DNA of 64,000 nucleotides, from NCBI GenBank assembly GCA_944325185.1, contig CALUZA010000027.1, positions 41,543 to 105,542 of the forward strand, in the 5' to 3' direction. The DNA is from Candidatus Gastranaerophilales bacterium (GTDB lineage: Bacteria > Cyanobacteriota > Vampirovibrionia > Gastranaerophilales > Gastranaerophilaceae). Positions 35,648-44,610 of the stretch are shown piece by piece. Under the pieces are notes generated by a model, which was not told the DNA's origin, did not search any database, and saw only the letters and a list, made by a program, of their open reading frames with translations. A program made the position numbers and the translations under genes. Every line of letters begins with the position of its first letter. Position 1 is the stretch's first letter.

Positions 35648-37217
35648 TTATTTTAAAAATTAATGCTTTGTGACCTTCTTCTATTATAGCTTCTCTATGA
35701 TAATTATCCATAATATATGTACAAAAGTTTACTCCGTAATCGTAACAAATTGTTTGCGCCCCATATTCTTTGGTGTTTCTGGGGTAAAAAATTATGTAGT
35801 TTGTTTTGTTTGTTTTTAATTTTTCTATTAATTTTTGTTCACCAAAAGTTTCAAAGTCTAGTGGTGTAAAGGTGGAATTGTAGAATTCCCATCCTTTTTT
35901 ATGTACCAGATTAAGAATTTGTCCTTCCGGAACAATTAAAATTTTTTCGTTATTTTTTATATTTTTTTCAATATATTCGTTAATTTTTTTGAATAATATA
36001 TTGTCTTTTTCTGTTAAATAAATATTCCCCATTTTTGTTTTAATTTTATATTTAGGGTGGTTTAGGTAATATTTAAGGTTTGCAAGTGTTAGCATTATTG
36101 CAAATATTGAAAAAGTTATATAAAGCCATCTTGTTTCCACCGTTTTTTTTAAAAGAATATATATCGAAAATAAGATAAAGATATAACTGAAATTTGAATA
36201 TGCCAGGGGTGATATGTTAAAAATTGATTTATAGCTTAAAACAATCGAGAACATTGCAATAATTAGCTCTTTTTTTTCAAGGTTATTCTTTAGTTTTAAT
36301 TGTAAAATTAAAAAGAATAATATGAATACTCCCAAATTAAATAAATTGTTTAAGTTGAAAAATATAAAAGCAATTATGATAATTGCAAAAGACGTGTATT
36401 TGTAATTTTTTTTGTATAAAAAGTATGAAATTGTACAAATTAAAGCAAATATTAAAAGCAGATATGTGCTCTTAATTATGTATTCGCTCTGTATGTATGC
36501 TCCCATGGACTTATATAAGTATTTTATTGATTCTGTATTTACCATTTTTAAAAGATATATACAATTTATCTTGATATCTGTGTATGATATTTTTTGAGCG
36601 ATTAATGTTATTGCATATAAAACAGGGAAAATTATTGAAAGTAAGATATTTTTTAATTTGAATGGTTTTTTTTCAAAAAAATATGCAAAACCAAAGAATA
36701 CAAAAAGTAAAATAAATAATTCTATTCTGTTAATTGCAATAAAACCAAGTATTAGATATAGATATTTTTGTTTATTGTTTATATAAAAATAAAAAGCTAT
36801 ATATGCAGCTGTATATGCCCAAATTGTTGAATATGAATACGGTAAAACAAAACTAAAAGTTGAGTTTGAAAATACTGAAGCTGTTATAAAAAGAATTGCA
36901 AATAATAGTGCTGAGTTTTTGCTTGTAAGTTTCGTTGCTATAAGATAAAAAGTTAAAGTTGATATATAAGCTAGTATGTGACTTAAAATAATAATTAAAT
37001 TAATATTTATGGAAAACTTGTAAATTAAGCAGTTGATAAAATATCCAAAACCACCATATATTAAGAATATATCTTTAACTAAAGTTTTACCTTGCAATAA
37101 TTGGTATGGAATGTAGCTTTCTCTTGAAAAGTCTATAAGCATATTTCCGGTTTTAGCAAAATAAAATATGCTAAAAAAAATATATATAATCGTTAATAAA
37201 ATTATGTGTTTTTTCAT
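35634..37217 (-). CDS. Polytopic membrane protein, GT39/ArnT-like, unknown
   Basis: The 527-aa protein has about 11-13 predicted helices, many rich in Ile, Phe and Tyr (for example SALLFAILFITASVFS). A roughly 130-aa soluble C-terminal domain follows, containing ILIVPEGQILNLVHKKGWEFYN and NYIIFYPRNTKEYGAQTICYDYG. The arrangement resembles GT-C glycosyltransferases of the dolichyl-phosphomannose/ArnT group, in which an early loop holds an Asp-Glu or Asp-Asp pair, but I cannot show that pair clearly. It is upstream of rimO and coupled to it. Confidence 0.55.
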   Translation of the reverse strand: MKKHIILLTIIYIFFSIFYFAKTGNMLIDFSRESYIPYQLLQGKTLVKDIFLIYGGFGYFINCLIYKFSININLIIILSHILAYISTLTFYLIATKLTSKNSALLFAILFITASVFSNSTFSFVLPYSYSTIWAYTAAYIAFYFYINNKQKYLYLILGFIAINRIELFILLFVFFGFAYFFEKKPFKLKNILLSIIFPVLYAITLIAQKISYTDIKINCIYLLKMVNTESIKYLYKSMGAYIQSEYIIKSTYLLLIFALICTISYFLYKKNYKYTSFAIIIIAFIFFNLNNLFNLGVFILFFLILQLKLKNNLEKKELIIAMFSIVLSYKSIFNISPLAYSNFSYIFILFSIYILLKKTVETRWLYITFSIFAIMLTLANLKYYLNHPKYKIKTKMGNIYLTEKDNILFKKINEYIEKNIKNNEKILIVPEGQILNLVHKKGWEFYNSTFTPLDFETFGEQKLIEKLKTNKTNYIIFYPRNTKEYGAQTICYDYGVNFCTYIMDNYHREAIIEEGHKALIFKINDEK

Positions 37218-37247
37218 TTATTTTTTATATCAAAAAACTTTTTTTGG

Positions 37248-37290
37248 GGCAATTTTTTAACAAAAAAATACTTTATTAATGTATGATGTG
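37248..37290 (+). promoter_or_regulatory. 43-bp promoter-like element, copy 2
   Basis: GGCAATTTT starts at 37248 and CTTTAT at 37271, exactly 23 bases on. The end reads GTATGATG rather than TATATAG. It overlaps the upstream ATG codons at 37283/37286, which argues that translation starts downstream at 37343. Confidence 0.6.
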
Positions 37291-37342
37291 GGATTATAGA
37301 CAGGATTCAATAGCGGATTTAGGAGGAAAGCGCATATTAAAT

Positions 37343-37747
37343 ATGGGCGGTTCTTTAATGGGCTATATTCAAACCGGAAATCCATATCATAAGGATTATT
37401 ATAAAGAAGACCGCGATAGTTTCAAAAGAGCTACTGAAAATAAAGCAAATACTAAAGATGAGAAAAAAAGCAGCTTTTTAAAATATTTGTTAATTCTACC
37501 TGTATTAACAATTGGCAGATTTGCTTTGTTTGAATTGATACGTCATAACAAGCATTATATTAAATTTAGCGAAAAAATCTCAAAAGCTTTGAAATTGCCA
37601 TACTTTAAAAATGTATTTGATAATATAAGAAAAAAATTAAAATTACCATCATTTAATGATATCGAAAATAAAATAAGCTCAACTTTAAAATTACCAAAAT
37701 TAAGTGAAATTGGAACAAAAATTGGCAAATTCTTTAGAGATGCTTAA
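37343..37747 (+). CDS. Membrane-associated protein with three LKLP repeats
   Basis: I start it at 37343, because AGGAGG lies at 37321-37326 and copy 2 of the 43-bp element reaches 37290; an earlier ATG at 37283 would extend it by 20 aa. The 134-aa product has a polar head, one hydrophobic helix (YLLILPVLTIGRFALFELI) and then three near-repeats of about 18 residues, each with an amphipathic helix followed by LKLP: KISKALKLPYFKNVF, NIRKKLKLPSFNDI, NKISSTLKLPKLSEI. No family known. It lies convergent with the Spy-like gene, overlapping its stop by four bases. Confidence 0.6.
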   Translation: MGGSLMGYIQTGNPYHKDYYKEDRDSFKRATENKANTKDEKKSSFLKYLLILPVLTIGRFALFELIRHNKHYIKFSEKISKALKLPYFKNVFDNIRKKLKLPSFNDIENKISSTLKLPKLSEIGTKIGKFFRDA

Positions 37748-38211
37748 TTTAATTCTTTTGTTTTGTTTTGAGCTCTTTTTTCATGAAATTCTTGTTTAAT
37801 TTTTTCAAATTCTATTTTTTGGTTTGAATCGAGTATTTTTTCGAAGTTTTTGCGATTTTGCATTCTTATATTATCGGCTTTTTGTTTTAAAACTACAAGT
37901 TCAATTTTTAGTGGAGCAGTTTTTATATCTGCTTCAATCTTGTTTTTAGTTAATTTATATGTTTTTTTAATTTCTTTTCTCAAAAATTCCATTTTTTTAA
38001 CTGTTTTTTGCATTTCTGTTCTGAATAGTGCTCGATTTTCTTCAAGACATTTTTTTTGCTCCTCTGTTAAATGGAGTCTGCTATTTAGCATATTGTCAAT
38101 TTCTTGTTGTTTTTTGCAATATTCATGCGGATTTTTGTTGTCTGGATTAGCAAAAGCACTGCAACAAGTTAAAAGTGTGAGAATTATAAAATTTAAGAAT
38201 ATTTTTTTCAT
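37744..38211 (-). CDS. Spy/CpxP/CnrX-like periplasmic protein
   Basis: The 155-aa protein has a signal peptide (MKKIFLNFIILTLLTCCSAFA, cut after residue 21). The mature protein is almost wholly helical: a LHLTEEQ motif near residue 46, typical of the LTxxQ family, and a long charged helix region (FRTEMQKTVKKMEFLRKEIKK). Spy and CpxP bind unfolded periplasmic proteins; CnrX senses metal. It follows an ECF sigma gene without a gap, and a small membrane protein precedes that, which suggests a sensor or effector of that sigma factor. Confidence 0.65.
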   Translation of the reverse strand: MKKIFLNFIILTLLTCCSAFANPDNKNPHEYCKKQQEIDNMLNSRLHLTEEQKKCLEENRALFRTEMQKTVKKMEFLRKEIKKTYKLTKNKIEADIKTAPLKIELVVLKQKADNIRMQNRKNFEKILDSNQKIEFEKIKQEFHEKRAQNKTKELN

Positions 38212-38711
38212 TAATTGTTACCTTCTAGTAAAAATTTAAGTTTTTCGGATAAAATTTTTCTTGCCGAATTTATTCTTGATTTGACCGTGCCTGTAGGGAT
38301 ATGGAGTTTTTCTGAGATTTTTTCGTATGTATAATCTTCAAATTCATAAAGAATTATGACTTCTTTCATTTTTTTGGGCAATGAATTTACTGCTTTTAAA
38401 ATGATTTTTTGTCTTTCCTTTGCACATATTTGTTCTTCTGGAGTTGTTCTTGTGCTTAGGTTGTTTAAATTATCTTCATCTGTATCAGTATTTTGTTTAT
38501 TTCTAAAATATGAACTTTTTAAGTAATCTCTGCATAAATTTGCTGCAATGGTGCATATCCATTGAGAAAATTTATTTTGTTCTTTGTATTTTTCAAGGTT
38601 TTTATATGTTTTGATATAGACCTCTTGTTCAAGGTCCTCATTGTATTCGCCTGTAAAATTTTTAATTATTTGGCGTATTTTGTAGCCGTTTTTTGTTATT
38701 ATATCTTTCAA
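38211..38711 (-). CDS. ECF-type RNA polymerase sigma factor
   Basis: The 166-aa protein starts with TTG and has sigma region 2 (NFTGEYNEDLEQEVYIKTYKNL, KFSQWICTIAANLCRDYLKS) and region 4 (LPKKMKEVIILYEFEDYTYE, KLHIPTGTVKSRINSARKIL), with no region 3. It is a group IV sigma factor. Its neighbours are a small membrane protein upstream and a Spy-like protein downstream, which fits a three-part sigma, anti-sigma and sensor system. The last base of its stop codon is shared with the start region of the Spy-like gene. Target promoter unknown. Confidence 0.9.
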   Translation of the reverse strand: MKDIITKNGYKIRQIIKNFTGEYNEDLEQEVYIKTYKNLEKYKEQNKFSQWICTIAANLCRDYLKSSYFRNKQNTDTDEDNLNNLSTRTTPEEQICAKERQKIILKAVNSLPKKMKEVIILYEFEDYTYEKISEKLHIPTGTVKSRINSARKILSEKLKFLLEGNN

Positions 38712-38714
38712 GCC

Positions 38715-38936
38715 TTATAATCCTAAAGCAAAGTCATTTTCTAATAATTCAATTTGTAATTTATTCGTCTCAAGGGCGAAATAAAGATTGTCACCTTGAA
38801 TGCATAATTGCATAATGCTGCTAAATAGCATAACCGGTATACTTATCGTAAAAATTAATTTTGCTATTGTTTTTTGTCTTTTTCTTTTTTTATATAGAGG
38901 TTTTGCTTCTTGCAATAGATCCGATAATTTGTCCAT
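38715..38936 (-). CDS. Small single-pass membrane protein, possible anti-sigma
   Basis: The 73-aa product has a charged N-terminal head (SDLLQEAKPLYKKRKRQK), one membrane helix (about 23-46) and a short extracytoplasmic tail (LETNKLQIELLENDFALGL). TAAGG and the stop codon lie next to the sigma gene start, so the two are coupled. Size and position resemble CnrY/NccY-type anti-sigma factors, but sequence similarity cannot be checked here. No ZAS zinc motif (HxxxCxxC) is present. Confidence 0.6.
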   Translation of the reverse strand: MDKLSDLLQEAKPLYKKRKRQKTIAKLIFTISIPVMLFSSIMQLCIQGDNLYFALETNKLQIELLENDFALGL

Positions 38937-39079
38937 ATTTTATTTCCTTTACATTAATTATAACGTTTTTTAATTTTTTTTGTTCAATTATTTGTAATAT
39001 TTCTTTACATTTTTTTTCAAGCTATTATTGAATTTTAGCCATTATTATATTTTGTATATAAAAAATATTTAAAGAAAAA

Positions 39080-39122
39080 GGCAATTTTATATTTTAAAAA
39101 TACTTTATTTATATATAGACGA
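39080..39122 (+). promoter_or_regulatory. 43-bp promoter-like element, copy 3
   Basis: GGCAATTTT begins at 39080 and CTTTAT at 39103, 23 bases apart, followed by TATATATAG. The start codon of the 85-aa gene lies 44 bases after the second box. It is the closest sequence match to copy 1. Confidence 0.65.
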
Positions 39123-39146
39123 GATAAAATCAAGAGAGAGAAAAAA

Positions 39147-39404
39147 ATGGCAACAAGATTATCAAGCGATTTATTAGAAGATTCATTCAATCCTTTTGAA
39201 GTATCATTTTCAAAAGAGCAATTAATGGATAATCTTAATGAAATTGATGAAAGAAATATAAGAACAAAGTTTAAAAATGCTCAAGATCCTATTAATCTTG
39301 CATTTGATGCCATTGAAAAAACGTCTTTAAAGACGCTTGCAAGAGACTTTGTCAAGGAAAGTTTTTGTGATATTGTTTCTTTCGTGACAGATATATGTAA
39401 ATAA
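39147..39404 (+). CDS. 85-aa hypothetical protein
   Basis: AGAGAGAG precedes the ATG. The protein is mixed helical and acidic (MATRLSSDLLEDSFNPFEVS, then KEQLMDNLNEIDERNI and a C-terminal CDIVSFVTDICK with two cysteines). It has no signal peptide or known domain. It lies behind copy 3 of the 43-bp element and is followed by its own terminator, so it is a single-gene unit. Function unknown. Confidence 0.65.
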   Translation: MATRLSSDLLEDSFNPFEVSFSKEQLMDNLNEIDERNIRTKFKNAQDPINLAFDAIEKTSLKTLARDFVKESFCDIVSFVTDICK

Positions 39405-39455
39405 TTTGATAAAATTATTTATTTGGAATGGGGGATTATAGGTAGGTTTACAAAT

Positions 39456-39479
39456 GACGTCAAATGACGTCTTTTTTTT
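39456..39479 (+). terminator. Terminator after the 85-aa gene
   Basis: The stem GACGTC/GACGTC around AAAT is followed by T8. GACGTC is self-complementary, so AATGACGTC is also seen as a 9-bp direct repeat. Confidence 0.75.
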
Positions 39480-39498
39480 GTGCAAAAAAAATTATTTT

Positions 39499-39517
39499 GT
39501 GTTTTTATATCTTTGTA
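39499..39517 (+). promoter_or_regulatory. Shared 19-bp upstream motif, copy 1
   Basis: GTGTTTTTATATCTTTGTA differs by only one base from a motif at 55551-55569. Both lie 19-27 bases before the start of an unknown protein with a Ser/Thr/Phe-rich N-terminus. The function is unknown. Confidence 0.45.
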
Positions 39518-39543
39518 TCAATTTGTAGAAATGGTTGGAAAAT

Positions 39544-40677
39544 ATGTCCTTAAAAATACAAAATATTACTTTTGATTCAGTTTCTTTTGCCGGAAAAAGG
39601 CGTAATGGCAACAAGGTTGTGGCTCATTTACCATCAAACGACTATACTGATTGCTATTATGGATATGAAAATGATCATATGCAATATAGTGCTAATTCAA
39701 TTGGGGTAAAAAACGATTCTTTTTCTAGACTTTTGTCTGGTTTGAAGAATGTGTTGGATGAAAAAGTTGCAAAAACAGATACTAAAACCGTAATTGATTC
39801 GATTAATGTTAAAAATACTATTTCTTCGTTTAGAAGAGCTATAAGGCAAATTGCCTCTATTAGGGATGAATCTATAGATGATTTTGAATTTTATGATGAA
39901 AAATTTAATAATTTTAAGGATTATGCAATAAACAATAATCCTATATTTAAAAAGCCTTATCGTACTTTTCTGGCTGGTGACAGTTTCTTTGGTGATAACT
40001 CCAGAGTATACTATACTACAAAATGTATAAAACCATATTTTTCTGGTGCTAATAATCAAATAAATGTACCATCCAAGGTTATTGTCAATTATTTGACTGA
40101 TGATTATGATCAACTCGTATCTGCAGGTGAAATGTATGATTTTGAGCATGATTTGATGTTTAAAAATATTGAATATAGGTTAGGTGCAGGTTTCGAAGCT
40201 GAACAAATCAATATTTTCAATCCAAGTAAAGCAAATTTATTTGCTCATTTTTCCGGTATGTTGAATCTACCTGCCACTATAAATAATGCAATTGTTTCGC
40301 CTGATGGTAATTTTTGCGCAGATTCAATGGTTTTGTATAATTTTGATTCTGATAATAATCTAGTTAGTACTAGGACTTTTATTAAGCCAAGTTTATCATA
40401 TATAATTGATGGAAAATCAGGTCAAAAAATTGGTTTTGAATTAACGGCTGATTCTTCTTATGACACAGTTTATGATACTAGTTCTAATTTAAGAAATGTT
40501 TTTTATAAAAGCCCAACTGTTGAATGCGATATTAATAGCACTTCAACGTGTGCGTATAATGCGCTAGAACAACTTGATAACGGTTTATGGAAGTATCATC
40601 AAAATTGTTATGAAGAATGTGGAAAGGTATATTCGGATTTAAGTAAATTACTTAGAATCAAGGATATAAAAATCTAA
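39544..40677 (+). CDS. Unknown 377-aa protein with an SFAG-type N-terminus
   Basis: The start at ATG 39544 is preferred over a TTG nine bases upstream. The protein opens MSLKIQNITFDSVSFAGKRR, followed by a globular mixed region with many Tyr, Asp and Asn (YEFDHDLMF, IFNPSKANLFAHFSGM) and cysteines toward the end (CDINSTSTCAYN, NCYEECGKVY). No signal peptide or catalytic motif is obvious. The N-terminal IxFxSVSFxG pattern is also found in the proteins at 55588 and 51310 in weaker form. A bidirectional terminator follows it. Confidence 0.65.
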   Translation: MSLKIQNITFDSVSFAGKRRNGNKVVAHLPSNDYTDCYYGYENDHMQYSANSIGVKNDSFSRLLSGLKNVLDEKVAKTDTKTVIDSINVKNTISSFRRAIRQIASIRDESIDDFEFYDEKFNNFKDYAINNNPIFKKPYRTFLAGDSFFGDNSRVYYTTKCIKPYFSGANNQINVPSKVIVNYLTDDYDQLVSAGEMYDFEHDLMFKNIEYRLGAGFEAEQINIFNPSKANLFAHFSGMLNLPATINNAIVSPDGNFCADSMVLYNFDSDNNLVSTRTFIKPSLSYIIDGKSGQKIGFELTADSSYDTVYDTSSNLRNVFYKSPTVECDINSTSTCAYNALEQLDNGLWKYHQNCYEECGKVYSDLSKLLRIKDIKI

Positions 40678-40689
40678 ATTATTTAATTA

Positions 40690-40723
40690 AAAAAACAACC
40701 TCGAATCTTCGAGGTTGTTTTTT
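40690..40723. terminator. Bidirectional terminator after fusA and the SFAG protein
   Basis: A stem AACAACCTCGA/TCGAGGTTGTT closes a loop of ATCT and continues into A and T runs on the flanks, so both convergent genes can end here. Confidence 0.92.
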
Positions 40724-40737
40724 GCTTGTTATATGTC

Positions 40738-42825
40738 TTATGCTCCTGCTGCTGATTTTGAAATGATTTCTTTTTCAATATTTGCAGGAACTTGTTCATA
40801 TTTGCAGAATTCCATTGAGAACGTTCCACGTCCTTGTGTATTTGAACGAAGGTCTGTGGCATAACCAAACATATTTGCAAGAGGAACTATACCTCTAACG
40901 ATTACATTTCCTGTGTTACCTTGTGGTTCTTGACCTTCAATACGTCCACGACGACGTGAAATATCACCAATGATTGTACCTGTAAATTCATCAGGAATTT
41001 CAATTTCAACTTTCATCATAGGTTCTAATATGCAAGGTTGAGCTTTTTTGCAACCTTCTTTCATTGCCATAGAACCGGCGATTTTAAATGCCATTTCTGA
41101 TGAGTCGACTTCGTGGAATGATCCGTCGTAAAGCTCAACTTTAACGTCGATAACAGGGTATCCTGCTAGAATACCACCTTCAAGAGCTTCTTCCATACCT
41201 TTTCTTGCAGGTTCGATGTATTCTTTAGGAATTGCACCACCCACAATTTTGTTTTCGAATACGAAACCTTCATTTTCTCCTGCAGGTGAAATTTTAACTT
41301 TAACATGACCATATTGACCTTTACCGCCTGATTGACGAATGAATTTAGAGTCTTGATCTGCTGTTCCTCTTATTGTTTCACGATAAGCAACTTGTGGCTT
41401 ACCAATATTAGCTTCAACTTTGAATTCTCTTAACATACGGTCAACAATGATATCAAGATGAAGTTCACCCATACCAGAAATAATTGTTTGTCCTGTTTCT
41501 GAGTCAGATTTAACTCTGAATGAAGGATCTTCTTCGGCAAGTTTTTGTAATGCTACACCCATTTTATCTTGGTCAGCTTTTGTTTTTGGTTCAATAGCAA
41601 CTGAAATAACAGGCTCTGGGAAGCTCATTCTTTCTAGGATGATTGGTGCATTTTCGTCACATAGTGTATCGCCTGTTGTTGTGTCTTTTAAACCAACTGC
41701 TGCGCAGATATCACCTGCATATACTTCTTGTTCTTCAAGACGTTGATCAGCATACATTCTAACTAATCTTGAAATACGTTCTTTTTTGCCGTTTGTTGAA
41801 TTTAGCACATAAGAACCTGAAGTAATAACACCTGAATATATTCTTAAGAAAGTTAAACGTCCGACAAATGGGTCTGTCATAACCTTGAATGCTAATGCTG
41901 AGAAAGGTTCTGTATCTGAAGAATGACGTTGAGTTTTTGTTCCGTCTTCAAGTTCACCTTCTATTGCTTTAACATCCACAGGAGATGGCATATAATCTAC
42001 TACATTGTTTAATAATAATTGAACACCTTTGTTTTTGAACGCTGTACCACAACATACGGGAACAATTTTATTATCGCAAACAGCTTTTCTAAGAGCTGCT
42101 TTTAATTCTTCAACTGTAATCGTTGAAGGATCTTCAAAGAATTTTTCCATTAAAGCATCATCTTCTGCTGATATTGCTTCAACCATTTCATCATGATATT
42201 GTTGAGCTTTTTCTTTTAATTCTGCAGGAATTTCTTCTTCTCTTATATCTGTACCAAGATCATTTGTGTAAATTTCGGCTTTCATTGTCATTAAATCAAT
42301 TAATCCTGTAAACTGATCTTCAGAACCAATTGGAAGTTGAATTGGTACAGCATTTGCACCTAATCTATTTTTGATTTGATCAACTACACGATAGAAGTCT
42401 GCGCCTGTTCTGTCCATTTTGTTTACAAATACCATTCTTGGTACTTCGTAACGATTTGCTTGGCGCCATACTGTTTCTGATTGGGATTGCACACCGCCTA
42501 CTGCACAGAAAACAGCTACAACACCGTCTAATACACGCAATGAACGTTCAACTTCGATTGTGAAGTCAACGTGACCCGGTGTGTCGATAATATTTATTTG
42601 ATGGCCCTTCCACTCTGCTGTTACTGCTGCTGATTGGATAGTGATACCACGTTCTTTTTCTTGTTCCATAAAATCGGTTACAGCAGCACCGTCGTGTGTT
42701 TCCCCGATCTTGTGAGTTTTACCTGTATAGAATAAAATACGTTCGGTTGTTGTTGTTTTACCCGCATCAATGTGTGCTGCGATACCGATATTACGGATTT
42801 TATCCAATGCTGTTTTTCTTGGCAT
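40738..42825 (-). CDS. fusA: Translation elongation factor G
   Basis: The start at 42825 has AAGGA eight bases upstream; a TTG two codons earlier is less likely. The 695-aa protein has the G1 motif [11 protein letters not shown]3 DTPGHVDF, G4 [12 protein letters not shown], and domains II-V, including the domain IV region [28 protein letters not shown]. It drives tRNA and mRNA translocation with GTP. GC content is higher than in its neighbours, as usual for highly expressed genes. The genes for S7, S12 and EF-Tu are not adjacent. Confidence 0.97.
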   Translation of the reverse strand: MPRKTALDKIRNIGIAAHIDAGKTTTTERILFYTGKTHKIGETHDGAAVTDFMEQEKERGITIQSAAVTAEWKGHQINIIDTPGHVDFTIEVERSLRVLDGVVAVFCAVGGVQSQSETVWRQANRYEVPRMVFVNKMDRTGADFYRVVDQIKNRLGANAVPIQLPIGSEDQFTGLIDLMTMKAEIYTNDLGTDIREEEIPAELKEKAQQYHDEMVEAISAEDDALMEKFFEDPSTITVEELKAALRKAVCDNKIVPVCCGTAFKNKGVQLLLNNVVDYMPSPVDVKAIEGELEDGTKTQRHSSDTEPFSALAFKVMTDPFVGRLTFLRIYSGVITSGSYVLNSTNGKKERISRLVRMYADQRLEEQEVYAGDICAAVGLKDTTTGDTLCDENAPIILERMSFPEPVISVAIEPKTKADQDKMGVALQKLAEEDPSFRVKSDSETGQTIISGMGELHLDIIVDRMLREFKVEANIGKPQVAYRETIRGTADQDSKFIRQSGGKGQYGHVKVKISPAGENEGFVFENKIVGGAIPKEYIEPARKGMEEALEGGILAGYPVIDVKVELYDGSFHEVDSSEMAFKIAGSMAMKEGCKKAQPCILEPMMKVEIEIPDEFTGTIIGDISRRRGRIEGQEPQGNTGNVIVRGIVPLANMFGYATDLRSNTQGRGTFSMEFCKYEQVPANIEKEIISKSAAGA

Positions 42826-43001
42826 ATTCAATTTCCTTTTCTATAATAGTATCTCTTATTATATATTAATTTTCGCATAAACAAGTAACTTGACAAGTGT
42901 TTAGCTGTAAAATTCAAATTTCTTAAAAATACTTCATTTATTGGTTTTACTTTTAAAAAAATATTATTAAAATAATTTTGAGTATTTATGAGGTATTATT
43001 T

Positions 43002-43541
43002 ATGGCAAAATTAATAGGAAGTAGTCTTTTTACAGGTGCAATTTCCAGTTTAAATTCTAATTATTTATTATTGTTAAATGGAAATACGGGACTTACTTTA
43101 GATAATATTTTAAACCCTTCTTCTGATGATATTAAATATACTGTAAATCAAACATTTAGAAGTTATTTGATGTCTAATTTTAATCAAATAGATATGGATG
43201 GTGATGGTACTATTTCTCAGGAAGATTTAAGTGGGTATACAACAAAATTGCAGACCCAAGGTATGACATATAGTGAGTTATCGCAGCTTTGCGCAAGCGG
43301 TAGCGGTTCAATGTCCAGTCTTTTGGATACGGTATTGTCAAATTTTAGTGAAATTGACAGTAATAATGATGGAAGAGTCACTCAGGCTGAAATTAATGCT
43401 TATAGAATAAATGAAGAAATAAAAGAAGTTAAGGAAAAATATCCAAAAATCGACCCTACAAAAATGTCTATGTTTTATGAGACAGATACCTCTAATGATG
43501 CTTCAAGTTCTACTGATAATGACGACAAGGTATTTAATTAA
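43002..43541 (+). CDS. EF-hand protein, two canonical calcium loops
   Basis: ATG 43002 follows GAGG; the longer reading from 42978 lacks a site. The 179-aa protein has a hydrophobic N-terminal part (about 1-35) and EF loops at 64-75 (DMDGDGTISQED) and 119-130 (DSNNDGRVTQAE), with a Ser/Gly-rich link (SGSGSMSS) and an acidic tail (SNDASSSTDNDD). Both loops keep acidic ligands at positions 1, 3, 5 and 12 or close to it, so calcium binding is likely. The upstream region has a weak, partial match to the 43-bp element (CTTCATTTAT near 42932). Confidence 0.75.
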   Translation: MAKLIGSSLFTGAISSLNSNYLLLLNGNTGLTLDNILNPSSDDIKYTVNQTFRSYLMSNFNQIDMDGDGTISQEDLSGYTTKLQTQGMTYSELSQLCASGSGSMSSLLDTVLSNFSEIDSNNDGRVTQAEINAYRINEEIKEVKEKYPKIDPTKMSMFYETDTSNDASSSTDNDDKVFN

Positions 43542-43545
43542 AAAA

Positions 43546-43574
43546 AAGGCGGGATAATTCCCGCCTTGATTTTT
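43546..43574 (+). terminator. Terminator after the EF-hand gene
   Basis: The stem AAGGCGGGA/TCCCGCCTT around TAAT is followed by GATTTTT. Confidence 0.88.
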
Positions 43575-43616
43575 ACACGTTTATTTATAAAGAGAGTTGA
43601 GATTTTATCTAATTAA

Positions 43617-44516
43617 TTAAGCTAATTTAATTGTTGAATTTTGGATTTCTGAGCTTACTGCTTCGCTTACTGCTTGCATTTCTTGACTTACTGCTTCCAT
43701 TTGTGATTCAACATCTGATTGTTCAAGGTCTAACATTGTTTCTTCATCATTTACTTCTTCTTCAAGCATTGCAAGTTCATTTTCGTAAATTGTTTTTTCG
43801 TAGTTTGTGTTTTCCATATAATCTGTTTGAAGAGTTTGACTTTCAATTTGAAGATTAGAAATTTCATTATTAATGCTTGTTTCAAGTGAATCTATATTGT
43901 TTTCATTGATATCTTCAAGGTTTGTTAATCCAAGATCTGAAATTATATCAGGCATTTGATATAGTGTGCATTTTTGAATGTCATCGTAGTTGCCCCAGCT
44001 TGATGTTTGGAAGTTGTTTGGTGTCCATTTTGCTCCACCATCATCGGATTTTTCCAAGTCTGAATATTCTACAGCTACTGTCGCTATGTCGCCATCTATT
44101 GTTCCTACTACTGTTCCTTCACTTTTTATGTCTTCAAGTGTTTTGCCTGGAATTATGTATCTGTCCATTGTTATAATGGTGCCTAATTCCGGATTATATG
44201 CATATTTTCCGTTTTCATCAGGATAAAACGCAGTGTTGTTGTATGCTCCTGCTTCACCATTTGCAACTTTTTGTGCAATTTCTAAATATTCGTTTAATGC
44301 TTTTTTCTTTGCGTCAATTTCATCCATTGCTTCATTGTAGCTTGTTTTTATTGGTTGAAGCGCTTGTTCTTGCTGATTTTGAATTGAAGCAGTTTCATAT
44401 TGTTTTCTTCTTGCTAACTGCCTTTTTTCTCTTGAAATTTGCAAGTCACGCATTTGATAATAAGCATGTTGTTGCTTTAATTCCCTTTTTCTTAATGTAA
44501 GTGTAACCCACCCCAT
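43617..44516 (-). CDS. MGWVTLTLRK coiled-coil protein, paralog 1 (long)
   Basis: The 299-aa protein opens MGWVTLTLRKRELKQQHAYY, then a charged coiled coil (LQISREKRQLARRKQYETA). A central insertion of about 130 residues (AFYPDENGKYAYNPELGT..GKTLEDIKSEG..GNYDDIQKCTLYQ) is absent from paralogs 2 and 3. A second coiled coil ends EIQNSTIKLA. The ends match paralog 2 (46610-47137) almost identically. AGAGG precedes the ATG. It is behind copy 4 of the 43-bp element. No known family; the periodic heptads and conserved ends suggest an assembled filament or scaffold. Confidence 0.7.
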   Translation of the reverse strand: MGWVTLTLRKRELKQQHAYYQMRDLQISREKRQLARRKQYETASIQNQQEQALQPIKTSYNEAMDEIDAKKKALNEYLEIAQKVANGEAGAYNNTAFYPDENGKYAYNPELGTIITMDRYIIPGKTLEDIKSEGTVVGTIDGDIATVAVEYSDLEKSDDGGAKWTPNNFQTSSWGNYDDIQKCTLYQMPDIISDLGLTNLEDINENNIDSLETSINNEISNLQIESQTLQTDYMENTNYEKTIYENELAMLEEEVNDEETMLDLEQSDVESQMEAVSQEMQAVSEAVSSEIQNSTIKLA

Positions 44517-44560
44517 GGCAGTACCTCTTTCTCCCTTGTAAAACGTGTTTAATCTTTAAT

Positions 44561-44603
44561 ATCCCTACATTATGATAAAGTTTTTTTTATTTAAAAAATT
44601 GCT
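44561..44603 (-). promoter_or_regulatory. 43-bp promoter-like element, copy 4 (paralog 1)
   Basis: On the minus strand AGCAATTTT begins at 44603 and CTTTAT at 44580, exactly 23 bases on; the element ends GTAGGGAT. The coding start is 45 bases further. It shares this end with copies 5 and 6. Confidence 0.65.
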
Positions 44604-44610
44604 TATTTTT

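Noticed and set aside
42909..42951. Possible further copy of the 43-bp element upstream of the EF-hand gene
   Set aside because: Only the second half (AAAAATACTTCATTTAT) matches; the RGCAATT box at the fixed 23-base distance is missing, so I did not count it as a copy.
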